This document shows positions 45,539-54,516 of a stretch of DNA of 64,000 nucleotides, one piece after another. The notes under the pieces were generated by a model. That model was given only the letters and a program-made list of their open reading frames with translations. It was not told the origin of the DNA and made no database searches. The DNA is taken from contig NZ_KE384036.1 of the NCBI RefSeq assembly GCF_000423565.1, positions 1-64,000 on the forward strand. The letters run 5' to 3'. The position numbers and the translations under genes were made by a program. The DNA comes from Runella zeae DSM 19591 (GTDB taxonomy: Bacteria; Bacteroidota; Bacteroidia; Cytophagales; Spirosomataceae). Position 1 is the first letter of the stretch, and each line of letters begins with the position of its first letter.

Positions 45539-46087
45539 GTGGAAACGCTTTTGCTGATTCTTTTATTGATTCCGTATTTAGTACTTCGATACCATCTTAC
45601 AGACCACGATACCCCAACCGACAAAGAAAGGAAAAGGCTATCAGAGGGAATACAACTGTACGAAAATCAGGCCTATGCCGAAGCTTTTGTCTATTTTGAT
45701 AAAAGAATCAAAGAATACCGTAAATCTGCCATTGCCTACGCCTATCGAGCCAAATGTAATCTCAAAGAAGGAAATTACTTTTCGGCCATTTATGATTCAG
45801 GACAAGCCCTTAGCTTTGACAATACCCTAGCCGACGTGCACCTTGACCACGGCATGGCTCATTATTTTTTAGGTGAATACAACACCGCTTTTCTTTCATT
45901 CGACAAAGCGGTCTGGTTTTCAAGAGGAAACGAATCCAACGCCCTTCGCTGGCGCGCTTTGGCTCGTCTGAAGCTCCACCAACTATCACAAGCCGAAAAA
46001 GACCTTTCAAGGGCCGTAGAATTGGGCGATGAAAACGCCGCCTATGTACTGAGTCAACCTCCTTTTTGTCGAAAGGTGATTTTATAA
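45539..46087 (+). CDS. Small membrane-anchored TPR protein
   Basis: A 182-residue protein with a GTG start and an N-terminal hydrophobic anchor (ETLLLILLLIPYLVL). Four or so TPR units follow: EGIQLYENQAYAEAFVYFDKRI, AYAYRAKCNLKEGNYFSAIYDSGQAL, VHLDHGMAHYFLGEYNTAFLSFDKAV and ALRWRALARLKLHQLSQAEKDLSRAV. It ends with a short tail. It is probably an inner-membrane scaffold. The GroES-like gene begins 101 bases downstream on the same strand. No in-frame ATG exists near the N-terminus; the promoter at 45481-45512 supports the GTG. Confidence 0.7.
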   Translation: METLLLILLLIPYLVLRYHLTDHDTPTDKERKRLSEGIQLYENQAYAEAFVYFDKRIKEYRKSAIAYAYRAKCNLKEGNYFSAIYDSGQALSFDNTLADVHLDHGMAHYFLGEYNTAFLSFDKAVWFSRGNESNALRWRALARLKLHQLSQAEKDLSRAVELGDENAAYVLSQPPFCRKVIL

Positions 46088-46187
46088 TCGCTTCAACTTT
46101 TTTCTTTTTATGTGTGTTACTACATTCACACCTCAAATTTCATTTGTGATTGATTATTTATTCGACACTTTCATAAACACCTAGTCT

Positions 46188-46568
46188 ATGCTCGAAGTAA
46201 CCCCTGACAACAAGCTTAAACGCCTCATTGTGGTAGGCGACCGCGTGCTTATCAAACCCAAAAATCCCGTTGATCAGACTTCCTCTGGCCTTTATCTTCC
46301 TGCCACTGTTACCGAAAAAGAACAAGTACAAAGTGGATATGTCATCAAAGTCGGGCCAGGCTACCCCATTCCCAGCCCCGTAGAAGATGAACCTTGGAAA
46401 GAAACCGAAGAAAAAGTAAAATACATGCCTCTGCAAGCCCAAGAAGGCGACCTTGCGATTTATCTCCAACGCAATGCCATAGAGGTGATGTATAATGATG
46501 AAAAATACATCATTGTCCCTCAGTCGGCCATCTTGATGCTAGAGCGGCACGAAGATTTGTTTGGCTAA
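46188..46568 (+). CDS. Co-chaperonin GroES-family protein (second, orphan type)
   Basis: A 126-residue protein with the GroES fold: VVGDRVLIKPKNPVDQTSSGLYLP (16-39), then EQVQSGYVIKVGPG and the C-terminal EGDLAIYLQRNAIEVMYNDEKYIIVPQSAILML. It is about 30 residues longer than E. coli GroES because of an insert, PGYPIPSPVEDEPWKETEEKVKYMP in part, after the turn, and the mobile loop reads TSSGLYLP in place of the usual TAGGIVLP-like sequence. No groEL is adjacent. It may be a specialised co-chaperonin or a GroES-like adaptor; such proteins are found in Bacteroidota beside the normal groESL pair. Followed by a strong terminator. Confidence 0.8.
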   Translation: MLEVTPDNKLKRLIVVGDRVLIKPKNPVDQTSSGLYLPATVTEKEQVQSGYVIKVGPGYPIPSPVEDEPWKETEEKVKYMPLQAQEGDLAIYLQRNAIEVMYNDEKYIIVPQSAILMLERHEDLFG

Positions 46569-46580
46569 TCCTAAACAACC

Positions 46581-46608
46581 AAAAAAGCCCGGCGTGCCGG
46601 GCTTTTTT
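46581..46608 (+). terminator. Rho-independent terminator after the GroES-like gene
   Basis: Perfect arms AAAAAAGCCCGGC (46581-46593) and GCCGGGCTTTTTT (46596-46608) with a 2-base centre. It is symmetric and also serves the convergent DUF4136 gene ending at 46631. Confidence 0.9.
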
Positions 46609-46630
46609 GGTATAGAAAGAGTATGATTTA

Positions 46631-47200
46631 TCACTTACCGCTTTCCTGTGGACCACCACCTCGGGGGTCGTAGCCAGAAGCAAAAAGTGGATACTGATCA
46701 AAAATTGACCGCACTACGTTTCGGTAGTAGTTGTTGGCTGCATTGGGATTTTTGAAAATACCAGCCGCGTACCCTCTCCAGACCACTTGATCACTGTCAG
46801 CATCAATCAAAGAGATAATGATTGTTCCTTTATCAAGCGAATAGCGAATAGGTTCATATTTGAAAGAATCGTCTTCGGTATCTACCCAGTTTTTAATAAC
46901 CGGCTGCATATACCCCTGATAACGTAGATTGTCATAAAAAATACCGTAATTTACCAAAAGGGAAGGCTTACTTGTGGAGAGGCGATAGCCACGCGCCTGC
47001 ATTTGGCGGTGAATCGCATTGTACACTTCCGTACAGACATTACCTGTATCTCTCTCACATTCCAAGAAGGCATACGTACTGTATGTCTTGAAATTTGTTT
47101 CATAACTGTAATCGTGTTCAACGAAAATACGACGACTTGTGTTACAGCCCGCCGCCCACACAACGACGCAACCAAAAAGTAAAAGTTTAGCAAGCTTCAT
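46631..47200 (-). CDS. DUF4136 lipoprotein
   Basis: A 189-residue lipoprotein; the signal peptide ends in a lipobox (VVWAAGC, C near residue 19). The mature part is a DUF4136 domain: YETNFKTYSTYAFLE, VYNAIHRQMQARGY and LLVNYGIF, then GTIIISLIDADSDQVVWRGYAAG. These proteins are outer-membrane or periplasmic and of unknown function. The C-terminal tail is Gly- and Pro-rich. The convergent terminator at 46581-46608 also closes this gene. aroB lies 100 bases upstream on the same strand. Confidence 0.85.
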   Translation of the reverse strand: MKLAKLLLFGCVVVWAAGCNTSRRIFVEHDYSYETNFKTYSTYAFLECERDTGNVCTEVYNAIHRQMQARGYRLSTSKPSLLVNYGIFYDNLRYQGYMQPVIKNWVDTEDDSFKYEPIRYSLDKGTIIISLIDADSDQVVWRGYAAGIFKNPNAANNYYRNVVRSIFDQYPLFASGYDPRGGGPQESGK

Positions 47201-47300
47201 GACGGATGTTAGTGTTAGGTGTTATGCCCGAATATTTGGATAAAATTACGAAATTTTCGATAAAAGCAAATTTTTTATTGTAAAACTTGTCAACAATAAA

Positions 47301-48329
47301 TTATCCTATGTAATACGCTACTCCTTGATGAAATTCGTTGGCCGTTACTTTGATGTCATACCCGCAACTTCCTATTCCTGTAAGCAACGAAAAACGTAAC
47401 TCTCCCCCTTTATTTTTTTTGTCTTGATAAGCCAATTCAATGAGATGAGGTATATCAAGCACTTTTAAATTTACTTTGCCATACAACGAAAATATAAACT
47501 CCTCTACTTGCTCTAATGTTTGCAAATCGACCATTTTTTTTCGATAGGCTATGTAAGTTTCGATAATCATTCCGGCCGCGATAGCTTCTCCGTGCAACAA
47601 TCGCTCTTTGGGTGGTTTACTCAAATAATATGTTTCGACAGCGTGACCAACAGTATGACCAAAATTTAAAATTTTGCGTAATCCTTTTTCTGTAGGGTCT
47701 TGGGTTACTACCTCTTTTTTTATTTCGACCGAATGCGCAATCAAATCCCCCCAATCCTGAGCTTCAAAGTCTTTCTTGCGTATTGCTTCCCATTTGGCCG
47801 CATCCGCAATCAGACAATGCTTAATGATTTCGGCAAAACCCGATCTCAGTTCTATATACGGGAGTGTGGATAAAAAGGATGCGTCAATCAAAACATTTTT
47901 TGGTTGGGTAAAAACGCCCAAATGATTCTTGAATCCCTGAAAATCAATGCCTAGTTTTCCACCCACGCTTGCATCCACTTGCGCAAGCAAAGTGGTCGGA
48001 ATTTGCACAAAGTCAATCCCTCGTTTATAGGTGGCGGCACAAAACCCTCCCATGTCTCCAATCACTCCACCACCCAAATTAAACACTACCGCATGACGGT
48101 CTAGACCAAAGCGGGTCATTTCGCCCCAAATCTGCTCACACGTACTTAGATTTTTGTGTTGCTCCCCCGCAGGCACTACTATCAAGTGGTGCTTTGGCAA
48201 AAGCGTTTTTATGCGACTATAGCAGTGTTTGCGGGTATTGGTATCTGCAATTACGACGACTTTAGAGTAGGATTTATCCGATAAATAAGCCGGAAGGCTT
48301 TCTTGAATAGGGGCAATTGTTACTGACAT
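47301..48329 (-). CDS. aroB: 3-dehydroquinate synthase
   Basis: A 342-residue NAD- and zinc-dependent enzyme that converts DAHP to 3-dehydroquinate, step two of the shikimate pathway. Characteristic segments are VVPAGEQHKN, NLGGGVIGDMGGFCAATYKRGIDFVQIPTTLLAQVDASVGGKLGID, RSGFAEIIKHCLI (zinc ligand region) and KILNFGHTVGHAVE, with the HGEAIAAGM metal site. It is slightly shorter than the usual 355-360 residues, mostly at the C-terminus. ATG at 48329. Confidence 0.97.
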   Translation of the reverse strand: MSVTIAPIQESLPAYLSDKSYSKVVVIADTNTRKHCYSRIKTLLPKHHLIVVPAGEQHKNLSTCEQIWGEMTRFGLDRHAVVFNLGGGVIGDMGGFCAATYKRGIDFVQIPTTLLAQVDASVGGKLGIDFQGFKNHLGVFTQPKNVLIDASFLSTLPYIELRSGFAEIIKHCLIADAAKWEAIRKKDFEAQDWGDLIAHSVEIKKEVVTQDPTEKGLRKILNFGHTVGHAVETYYLSKPPKERLLHGEAIAAGMIIETYIAYRKKMVDLQTLEQVEEFIFSLYGKVNLKVLDIPHLIELAYQDKKNKGGELRFSLLTGIGSCGYDIKVTANEFHQGVAYYIG

Positions 48330-48865
48330 AGGATGAGTTATGAATTAAAAATCTAAAAATAAGTGATTTAAGTGCTAAAGCACAACTAGGCTGCCCGTGC
48401 GGTTACTCGTTGGTCGTTATTCGTTTATCATTAACTGTAGTACCCTGCTGCGATTATTCGCTCAAAATCAACAGATTATACCCAAGCAAAAGCCAAAAAA
48501 TTCTTGCTTTACTACTTAAAACAGGTTTAACTAAATTATTTAAAAACTAAAAAAGCATATCTACAACAATTTTACAAATGAGTGTAATCCTATATTCTAC
48601 CTATCATTATAGCTATCTCTTGAGGGTTGGAGGTTGATAATTTTCTTCTACACGCACATTGAGCCATCTTCCAAATACAGAATAATCATGCAAGTGAGGA
48701 ATTAAATTCAAGCAAAAACCTGCACAAATCCGCATAACAAATTTTGAAAAACCGCACACAAACGCAATTTTATTGCAGGATTCATTGCAAATCAGAAAGG
48801 TATTTGCTTTTTTTGGAGAGTTTATTCAGTTTTTTAATCAAACTAAAACCAACTTCAACTTTATT
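48330..48865. other. Intergenic gap before the SusC-like gene, no gene found
   Basis: About 535 bases between the start of aroB and the start of the SusC-like gene. The second half is AT-rich; CAATTTTATTGCAGG at 48763-48777 is a weak -7-like stretch. No tRNA, strong hairpin or repeat was seen. It should hold the promoter of the susCD operon and that of aroB. An in-frame extension of the SusC gene up to a TTG at 48773 is not supported by a signal peptide. Confidence 0.4.
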
Positions 48866-51800
48866 ATGAACAAACTTTTACTCCGATTAGGGGTTTTGGT
48901 GCTTTCTTTTGCGTTAAGTCTATCGCTTTTTGCCCAAGACCGGGTGATTACGGGAAAAGTATCGAGCAACTCCGACAACACCCTACTTCCTGGGGTGAGT
49001 ATTGTGGTCAAAGGCACTACACGCGGTACCACCACCGACAACAACGGCGATTTTAAGCTCACAGTGCCAGCCAACGCTACCTTGATTTTCAGCTATATTG
49101 GCTTTACAAGCCGTGAAATAAAGGTAGGGAATCAGAGCGTCATCAACCTCGAATTGTCGCCCGATGAATCGACTCTCAATGAAGTGGTTGTGACCGCTAT
49201 GGGTATCAAGAAAGAGAAAAAACTCCTAGGTTACTCTACCCAAGATGTGAAAGGACAAGACATCATCGATACTGGTCGTGACAATTTCTTGGTAGCTCTG
49301 CAAGGGCGTGTCGCAGGGCTTACCATGACACCAACTTCTGGTCAACCTGGCGCTTCGGTGTCTATCCAATTGCGCGGAGCTAGTTCGATTGGCGGCAATA
49401 ATCAACCACTTTATGTAGTTGATGGCCTCCCTATCGACAACCGTACATTTAGCCAAGAAGCCTACGTAAACCCATTGCCCAACCGCGACAACGATTATCT
49501 CAACCGTGCTGCCGATATCAATCCAAACGACATTGAAAGCATCACCGTTCTGAAAGGGCCTGAAGCAGCCGCTTTGTATGGTATTGATGCCTCGGCAGGA
49601 GCCATTTTGATTACGACAAAAAAAGGAAGTGGGGGCAAAGGTAAAATCACTTACGACAACAACTTCCGTTTTGAGGATGTATATCGTTTTCCGCAGGTAC
49701 AGAAAGTGTATGGCCGGGGAATCAATGGCGCTCCAGACCCAAATACGCAACGGTTTTTTGGGCCAAAGCTTCCCGAAAACACCCAATTTTATGACAATTT
49801 TGAGTCTTTCTTCCGTACTGGTTTTACCCAAAAACATAGCTTAGGATTTGAGGGAGGAAAAGAAGGCGTGACTTACCGCTGGTCTACTACCTACACCGAC
49901 CAAGCCGGTACTGTGCCTACGAGTGCTTTCAAAACCCTTTCTACGCGCCTTACTGCTACTGCCAATCTTACCTCCAAGCTCAAAGCTACTACCTCTTTTA
50001 GCTTTGTAAATACGCAAGTAGTGAAGCCTATCCGTAGCGAATATGGCTTTTTGATTGGTTTGCTTACTTGGCCTTCTTACGATGATGTGAGCAATTACCT
50101 CAATCCCGACGGCACGCGTCGCCGCTTGATTGCTGATACGGGCGAATACGACAATCCGCTGTTTAGTGTCAATAAAAACAAAAACACTGACCGTACCAAA
50201 CGTACCATTGGTAACTTTTCGCTTGAATATACTCCTACTACTTGGCTCAATATCATCGGGCGATTCGGGGCTGACAATTACTCAACCCTCGGAAATTCAT
50301 TTCTTCATCCTGAGTCAAACCGTGGCTTAGTGGGGCGTGGTACTATCGACAACTATACCGAAAATAGCCAATTGCTCAATGGGAATTTGTTGGTAACCGC
50401 CAAAAAAGCAATCGGAGATTTCAATACCTCCTTTTTGTTGGGAGGCTCAGTAGACGACCGCAATTATGAAGTCACCGCCGTAAGAGGAGAAAAACTATAT
50501 CTGCCTGATTATAATTCTATCAACAACACCGACCCTGCTACCCAGCGTAACAAGCTCACTATCACCCGTCAAAGATTGCTAGGTGTATTTGGAAAATTGG
50601 ATATAGACTATAAAAACTATTTGTCGTTGTCAATCACTGGTCGTAACGACTGGTCGTCTACCCTTCCCAAAGCCAACAATTCCTTCTTTTATCCTTCAGT
50701 CAGTATGAGTTTTGTATTTACTGACCTGCCTTCGATGAAAGGCCAATTCAGCGCCTTGTCGTTTGGTAAAATTAGAGCTTCTTATGCACAAACTGGTAAA
50801 GATGCGATTCCTTACCGCGTAAGAGCACGCTTGGTACCACAGACGAGCACAGGCGGTGGTTTTATCTATGATTTTTATGGTGATAATCCAAACCTCAATC
50901 CAGAGCGTTCGAGCGGATTTGAAGTAGGTACTGAGCTAAAATTCTTTAAAAATCGTTTGGGATTAGAAGTGGCTTATTATTCAAATGAACGCTCAAAACA
51001 AATTGTAGTACAGCGCCTTAGCTACGGCACAGGCTTTATCTTTGGATTGCTCAATGGAGGAACATTCTCTAACAGAGGTGTAGAAATCACTTTGACAGGT
51101 TCGCCCATACGTACTCCTTCTTTTAGCTGGGACGCTACTGTCAACTTCAGCAAACTTAAAACAGACGTGCGCAACCTTCCTGCTGATGTAGCAGAGTACT
51201 ATAACTCAGACACTTGGCTGTATGGTAATGCCCGCGCTAGTGCTTTTGTGAATGGATTGGATAGTTATTATTCAAATATCAACTTAGCCTACAATCGCCG
51301 TGGAGAAGGAAGCGCAACTGCCATTGGGGGCTACAGCTATCTTCGCAACAACAAGGGCGATATTTTGATTAGCCCTGCTACTGGTTTACCGATTACTAAT
51401 ACCAACTTCTTGCCAATTGGTGACCGTAATCCAGATTTTACAATGGGTGTAACCAACATGTTCCGCTATAAAAACTTACAACTTTCGTTTTTATTGGATA
51501 TTCGTAAAGGAGGAGATGTATACAATGGTAATGAAAGATATCTATACGCCATGGGCTTAAGTACTCGTACCCTTGATAGAGACCAACCTGTGGTATTTAA
51601 GGGCGTATTGCGTGATGGTTTGGAAAATACCGATAATCCTACCGCTAATAATATCCAAGTCACTCCCGCTACTCGTTTAGACTACTATACTTCGGCACTT
51701 CCTGAGTCTGAATTTGTAGAAAAAGACATCAATTGGTTGCGCTTACGCGATGTTACTTTAAGCTATAGACTCCCTACTACCCTTCTCAATCGTACAGGTT

Positions 51801-51985
51801 TTCTAAACAACGCCAGCGTATTTGTAACAGGAACAGACTTGTTCCTTCTTACCAACTATACAGGTGCCGATCCAAGTATCAACGGAAACTCTGCCAGTAC
51901 TCTTGGGGTAGGAGGTGCTGGTTTTGACTTTGGAACGTTGGCGCTTGCACGGGCAGTATCGTTTGGAGTGCGTATCGGCTTATAA
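48866..51985 (+). CDS. SusC/RagA family TonB-linked outer membrane protein
   Basis: A 1039-residue outer-membrane transporter. The signal peptide ends near residue 24 (LSLSLFAQ). A carboxypeptidase-regulatory-like domain follows (ITGKVSSNSDNTLLPGVSIVVKGTTRGTTTDNNGDFKLTVP region, about 27-100), then the plug with LNEVVVTAMGIKKEKKLLGYS, LQGRVAGLTMT, QLRGASSIGGNNQPLYVVDG and AALYGIDASAGAILITTKKG, and a C-terminal barrel. Together with the SusD-like lipoprotein 72 bases downstream it forms a TonB-driven uptake complex for oligosaccharides or peptides. The ATG at 48866 gives the correct signal peptide; the open frame starts earlier but only with a TTG. Cargo unknown. Confidence 0.92.
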   Translation: MNKLLLRLGVLVLSFALSLSLFAQDRVITGKVSSNSDNTLLPGVSIVVKGTTRGTTTDNNGDFKLTVPANATLIFSYIGFTSREIKVGNQSVINLELSPDESTLNEVVVTAMGIKKEKKLLGYSTQDVKGQDIIDTGRDNFLVALQGRVAGLTMTPTSGQPGASVSIQLRGASSIGGNNQPLYVVDGLPIDNRTFSQEAYVNPLPNRDNDYLNRAADINPNDIESITVLKGPEAAALYGIDASAGAILITTKKGSGGKGKITYDNNFRFEDVYRFPQVQKVYGRGINGAPDPNTQRFFGPKLPENTQFYDNFESFFRTGFTQKHSLGFEGGKEGVTYRWSTTYTDQAGTVPTSAFKTLSTRLTATANLTSKLKATTSFSFVNTQVVKPIRSEYGFLIGLLTWPSYDDVSNYLNPDGTRRRLIADTGEYDNPLFSVNKNKNTDRTKRTIGNFSLEYTPTTWLNIIGRFGADNYSTLGNSFLHPESNRGLVGRGTIDNYTENSQLLNGNLLVTAKKAIGDFNTSFLLGGSVDDRNYEVTAVRGEKLYLPDYNSINNTDPATQRNKLTITRQRLLGVFGKLDIDYKNYLSLSITGRNDWSSTLPKANNSFFYPSVSMSFVFTDLPSMKGQFSALSFGKIRASYAQTGKDAIPYRVRARLVPQTSTGGGFIYDFYGDNPNLNPERSSGFEVGTELKFFKNRLGLEVAYYSNERSKQIVVQRLSYGTGFIFGLLNGGTFSNRGVEITLTGSPIRTPSFSWDATVNFSKLKTDVRNLPADVAEYYNSDTWLYGNARASAFVNGLDSYYSNINLAYNRRGEGSATAIGGYSYLRNNKGDILISPATGLPITNTNFLPIGDRNPDFTMGVTNMFRYKNLQLSFLLDIRKGGDVYNGNERYLYAMGLSTRTLDRDQPVVFKGVLRDGLENTDNPTANNIQVTPATRLDYYTSALPESEFVEKDINWLRLRDVTLSYRLPTTLLNRTGFLNNASVFVTGTDLFLLTNYTGADPSINGNSASTLGVGGAGFDFGTLALARAVSFGVRIGL

Positions 51986-52057
51986 TCTCCCCAGCTTTTG
52001 AAAAAGAGGACAAAATTCTCACAATCAAATAGTTACAAATACAAAATTTGATTAAAA

Positions 52058-53566
52058 ATGAAAAAAATACTTCATATATTTCTTACACTTGGGGTAATGA
52101 CGGGTTTGAGCAGTTGCGAAAAATACCTTGACATCAACACCGACCCAAGCAATCCCCAAGTAGCTGAAGCCTCGGCTATTTTGCCTCCAGTACTCGCCCA
52201 AATGGCGCGCGGACACGTTTTTGACTCACGGTTTACTGGGCGCTACGTCCAATATTGGGGACTCAATTCGGCCCTTGATAGCTGGGAAAGACACGGCTAT
52301 ATCTCTGGAAGTGACAACGGCGGTGAGATGTGGCGCTCGCATTATTGGTCAGTAGGTAAAAACATCGATTTGATCATCGAAGATGCCACTCCCAAAAAGC
52401 AGTTTGACTACGTAGGCGCGGCCAAAGCCATCAGAGCTTGGACTTGGCAAACCTCCACTGATGTATATGGTGAGATGATTCTGAAACAGGCATGGGAACC
52501 CAATCGCTACGTTTTTGAATATGATTCGCAAGAAGATATATATAAAGAAGTGGTAAGACTCGCCACCGAAGCTATTCAGGATTTGAGCAATACCGAAACC
52601 GTAGCTGCCCTTCGTCGTGGCGATGCTGTTTATAATGGAGATGTAACCAAATGGACAAAGTTTGCGTATGCGGTATTGGCTAGAAATGCTCATAACTTAA
52701 CCAACAAAGCAAGTTATAATCCTGACAAGGTGATTGAGTACGTAGACAAGTCTTTCACAAGCAATGCAGATAACTTCTCGGTGTCTCATGCAGGTTCCAA
52801 CTCCCTTGATGGTAACTTCTACGGGCCTCTGCGTGGCAATTTAACCACTACGGTTCCAGGAGCTTACACCATAGGACTTCTTGACGGTACTACTTTTGCA
52901 GGTGTAGTTGACCCACGCTTGCCCATCATGTTTGCAGCTTCTCCTGATGGGGTTTATCGGGGTGTACAAGCCACTTTTGGTGACCCCAACAACGCCGCAG
53001 GAAACGTCAGAAGAATTCCATTGCTATGGGGAAATCTTCCCGGCACAACTGCCCCAACGGCTGGCCGCTGGATTTATCGCGACAATGCTCCTTATCAGTT
53101 GGCGACTTATGCCGAACTCCAATTTATCAAAGCAGAAGCAGCTCTAAAAAAGAACAATCCTACCCTAGCTTTAGAAGCCTACAAAAAAGGAATCGAAGCT
53201 CACATGGATTTTGTGGGAGTAGCCGCCGCCGACAAAGCCAAATACATGGCAAGTGCGGCCGTAGCACAAACGGCAGGAGCGCTAAAATTAAGTGATGTCA
53301 TGCTCCAGAAGTACATTGCACTATACGCTATCGGCGCTATGGAAACATGGGTAGATATGCGCCGTCATAAGTACAGCAGCGATGTGTATACTGGTTTTAC
53401 ACTTCCCACAGGCACTCGCCTTTTTCCTGACAACAACGGCAAGCCCGTGTATCGAATGCGCCCACGTTACAACTCTGAATACGTTTGGAATCGGAAATCT
53501 TTGGACATTATCGGCGGCAACAATCCCGATTATCATACCTACGAAATTTGGTTTGTAAAACCTTAG
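52058..53566 (+). CDS. SusD/RagB-like nutrient-binding lipoprotein
   Basis: A 502-residue surface lipoprotein; lipobox LSSC with C20. Sequence after it (KYLDINTDPSNPQVAEASAILPPVLAQMARGHVF) marks the SusD-like_2 group, in which the N-terminus reads DINTDPNNP. TPR-like helices and the RDNAPYQLATYAELQFIKAEAALK segment follow. It closes over the SusC barrel and captures the substrate. Next to it are SusC upstream and a DUF4397 lipoprotein 31 bases downstream. No glycoside hydrolase, sulfatase or peptidase is in the cluster, so the substrate cannot be told. Confidence 0.9.
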   Translation: MKKILHIFLTLGVMTGLSSCEKYLDINTDPSNPQVAEASAILPPVLAQMARGHVFDSRFTGRYVQYWGLNSALDSWERHGYISGSDNGGEMWRSHYWSVGKNIDLIIEDATPKKQFDYVGAAKAIRAWTWQTSTDVYGEMILKQAWEPNRYVFEYDSQEDIYKEVVRLATEAIQDLSNTETVAALRRGDAVYNGDVTKWTKFAYAVLARNAHNLTNKASYNPDKVIEYVDKSFTSNADNFSVSHAGSNSLDGNFYGPLRGNLTTTVPGAYTIGLLDGTTFAGVVDPRLPIMFAASPDGVYRGVQATFGDPNNAAGNVRRIPLLWGNLPGTTAPTAGRWIYRDNAPYQLATYAELQFIKAEAALKKNNPTLALEAYKKGIEAHMDFVGVAAADKAKYMASAAVAQTAGALKLSDVMLQKYIALYAIGAMETWVDMRRHKYSSDVYTGFTLPTGTRLFPDNNGKPVYRMRPRYNSEYVWNRKSLDIIGGNNPDYHTYEIWFVKP

Positions 53567-53630
53567 TGCATTTATTGTTGAATCGCTGATAGATCAAATG
53601 AGACCTCAGTTTTTAACCAAATTCATTGAA

Positions 53631-54416
53631 ATGAAAATTAGCTCAATCAAAAATATACTAGTCGCAAGTGCGATTGCAGCGCTCATCACTGCTTGCGGAG
53701 AAGAGCACAATCTTCTAAAAGACGTTGAGACCGCGCAAGGGGCACGGGTCAAATTTATCCACGCCGCCCCTGATGCTGCTGGTGTCGCCCTTTTTGTGAA
53801 TGACAAGAAATTTTCGGGCGTTATCACTACTCCACCTGCTACACCGGGTGTTATTACTTATGGCAATGTGTATCCCGCTATCGACTATGCTATCGTAGAG
53901 GCAGGTGCTGCCAAGGCTCGTCTGACGGTCCCCGCCTCAAGTACTGCCGCCGAAGTAGTTTTGTTTGACGGTAGCGTCCCTGTAGAAGCAGACAAGTATT
54001 ATTCTGTATTTGCAACAGGCATAGCGCCTACATACGGCGCCGTCGTCATTCCAGACAATATCCCTGCTTTCAACGACCGTCAGTTGTTTTTTAGGGTAGT
54101 CAACATGGTGCCTAACTCTACTTCCGTTGGGGTGACAGTTGCCGGAACTACAATTGCCGAAAAAGTAGAATTTGGCAAAGCCAGTAGTTTTGTCCCGCTT
54201 ACTCTTCCAGCTGATTTTAAAGGAGGTGCCATCGCTATCAGCGGCTTTACAACTAAAGTAGAGGGGGCAGCCAATGTCACGGCTTCTGTCACTACCAACT
54301 TTACGGGCTTGACGGCAGGGCGTGCCATTACTTTTGTGGTAAGAGGGGTTTTACCTACTTCTACCACCACTACTTCAAAATTTCCAGTTACCATATCAAC
54401 ATACAATAATCGCTAA
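53631..54416 (+). CDS. DUF4397 lipoprotein of the SusCD operon
   Basis: A 261-residue lipoprotein starting at the ATG at 53631, with lipobox LITAC (C22). The open frame begins earlier at 53598, but that start would put 11 residues before the signal. The mature part has the DUF4397 signature VKFIHAAPDAAGVALFVND, then TAAEVVLFDGSVPVEADKYYSVFATG, a repeat-type beta-sandwich found in surface proteins. The third gene of the SusC-SusD operon, it is probably a surface accessory that binds or displays the substrate. Two tandem terminators close the operon. Confidence 0.82.
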   Translation: MKISSIKNILVASAIAALITACGEEHNLLKDVETAQGARVKFIHAAPDAAGVALFVNDKKFSGVITTPPATPGVITYGNVYPAIDYAIVEAGAAKARLTVPASSTAAEVVLFDGSVPVEADKYYSVFATGIAPTYGAVVIPDNIPAFNDRQLFFRVVNMVPNSTSVGVTVAGTTIAEKVEFGKASSFVPLTLPADFKGGAIAISGFTTKVEGAANVTASVTTNFTGLTAGRAITFVVRGVLPTSTTTTSKFPVTISTYNNR

Positions 54417-54434
54417 GTAGTTTTCTTAAACAAG

Positions 54435-54460
54435 AATCCCGCGCTGAAAAGTGCGGGATT
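54435..54460 (+). terminator. Terminator of the SusCD operon
   Basis: AATCCCGC (54435-54442) pairs with GCGGGATT (54453-54460), and TTTTGTTGTT follows on the plus strand. It lies 19 bases after the stop of the DUF4397 gene. Confidence 0.75.
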
Positions 54461-54477
54461 TTTTGTTGTTATTATTC

Positions 54478-54510
54478 AACATCGGCAAAGCTCAGCGTTT
54501 TGCCGATGTT
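54478..54510. terminator. Second hairpin, between the SusCD operon and thrS
   Basis: Arms AACATCGGCAAA (54478-54489) and TTTGCCGATGTT (54499-54510) are exact complements with a 9-base loop, followed on the plus strand by TTTTTTATT. With the hairpin at 54435 it forms a tandem pair serving the two converging transcripts. The stop of thrS is at 54517. Confidence 0.75.
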
Positions 54511-54516
54511 TTTTTA

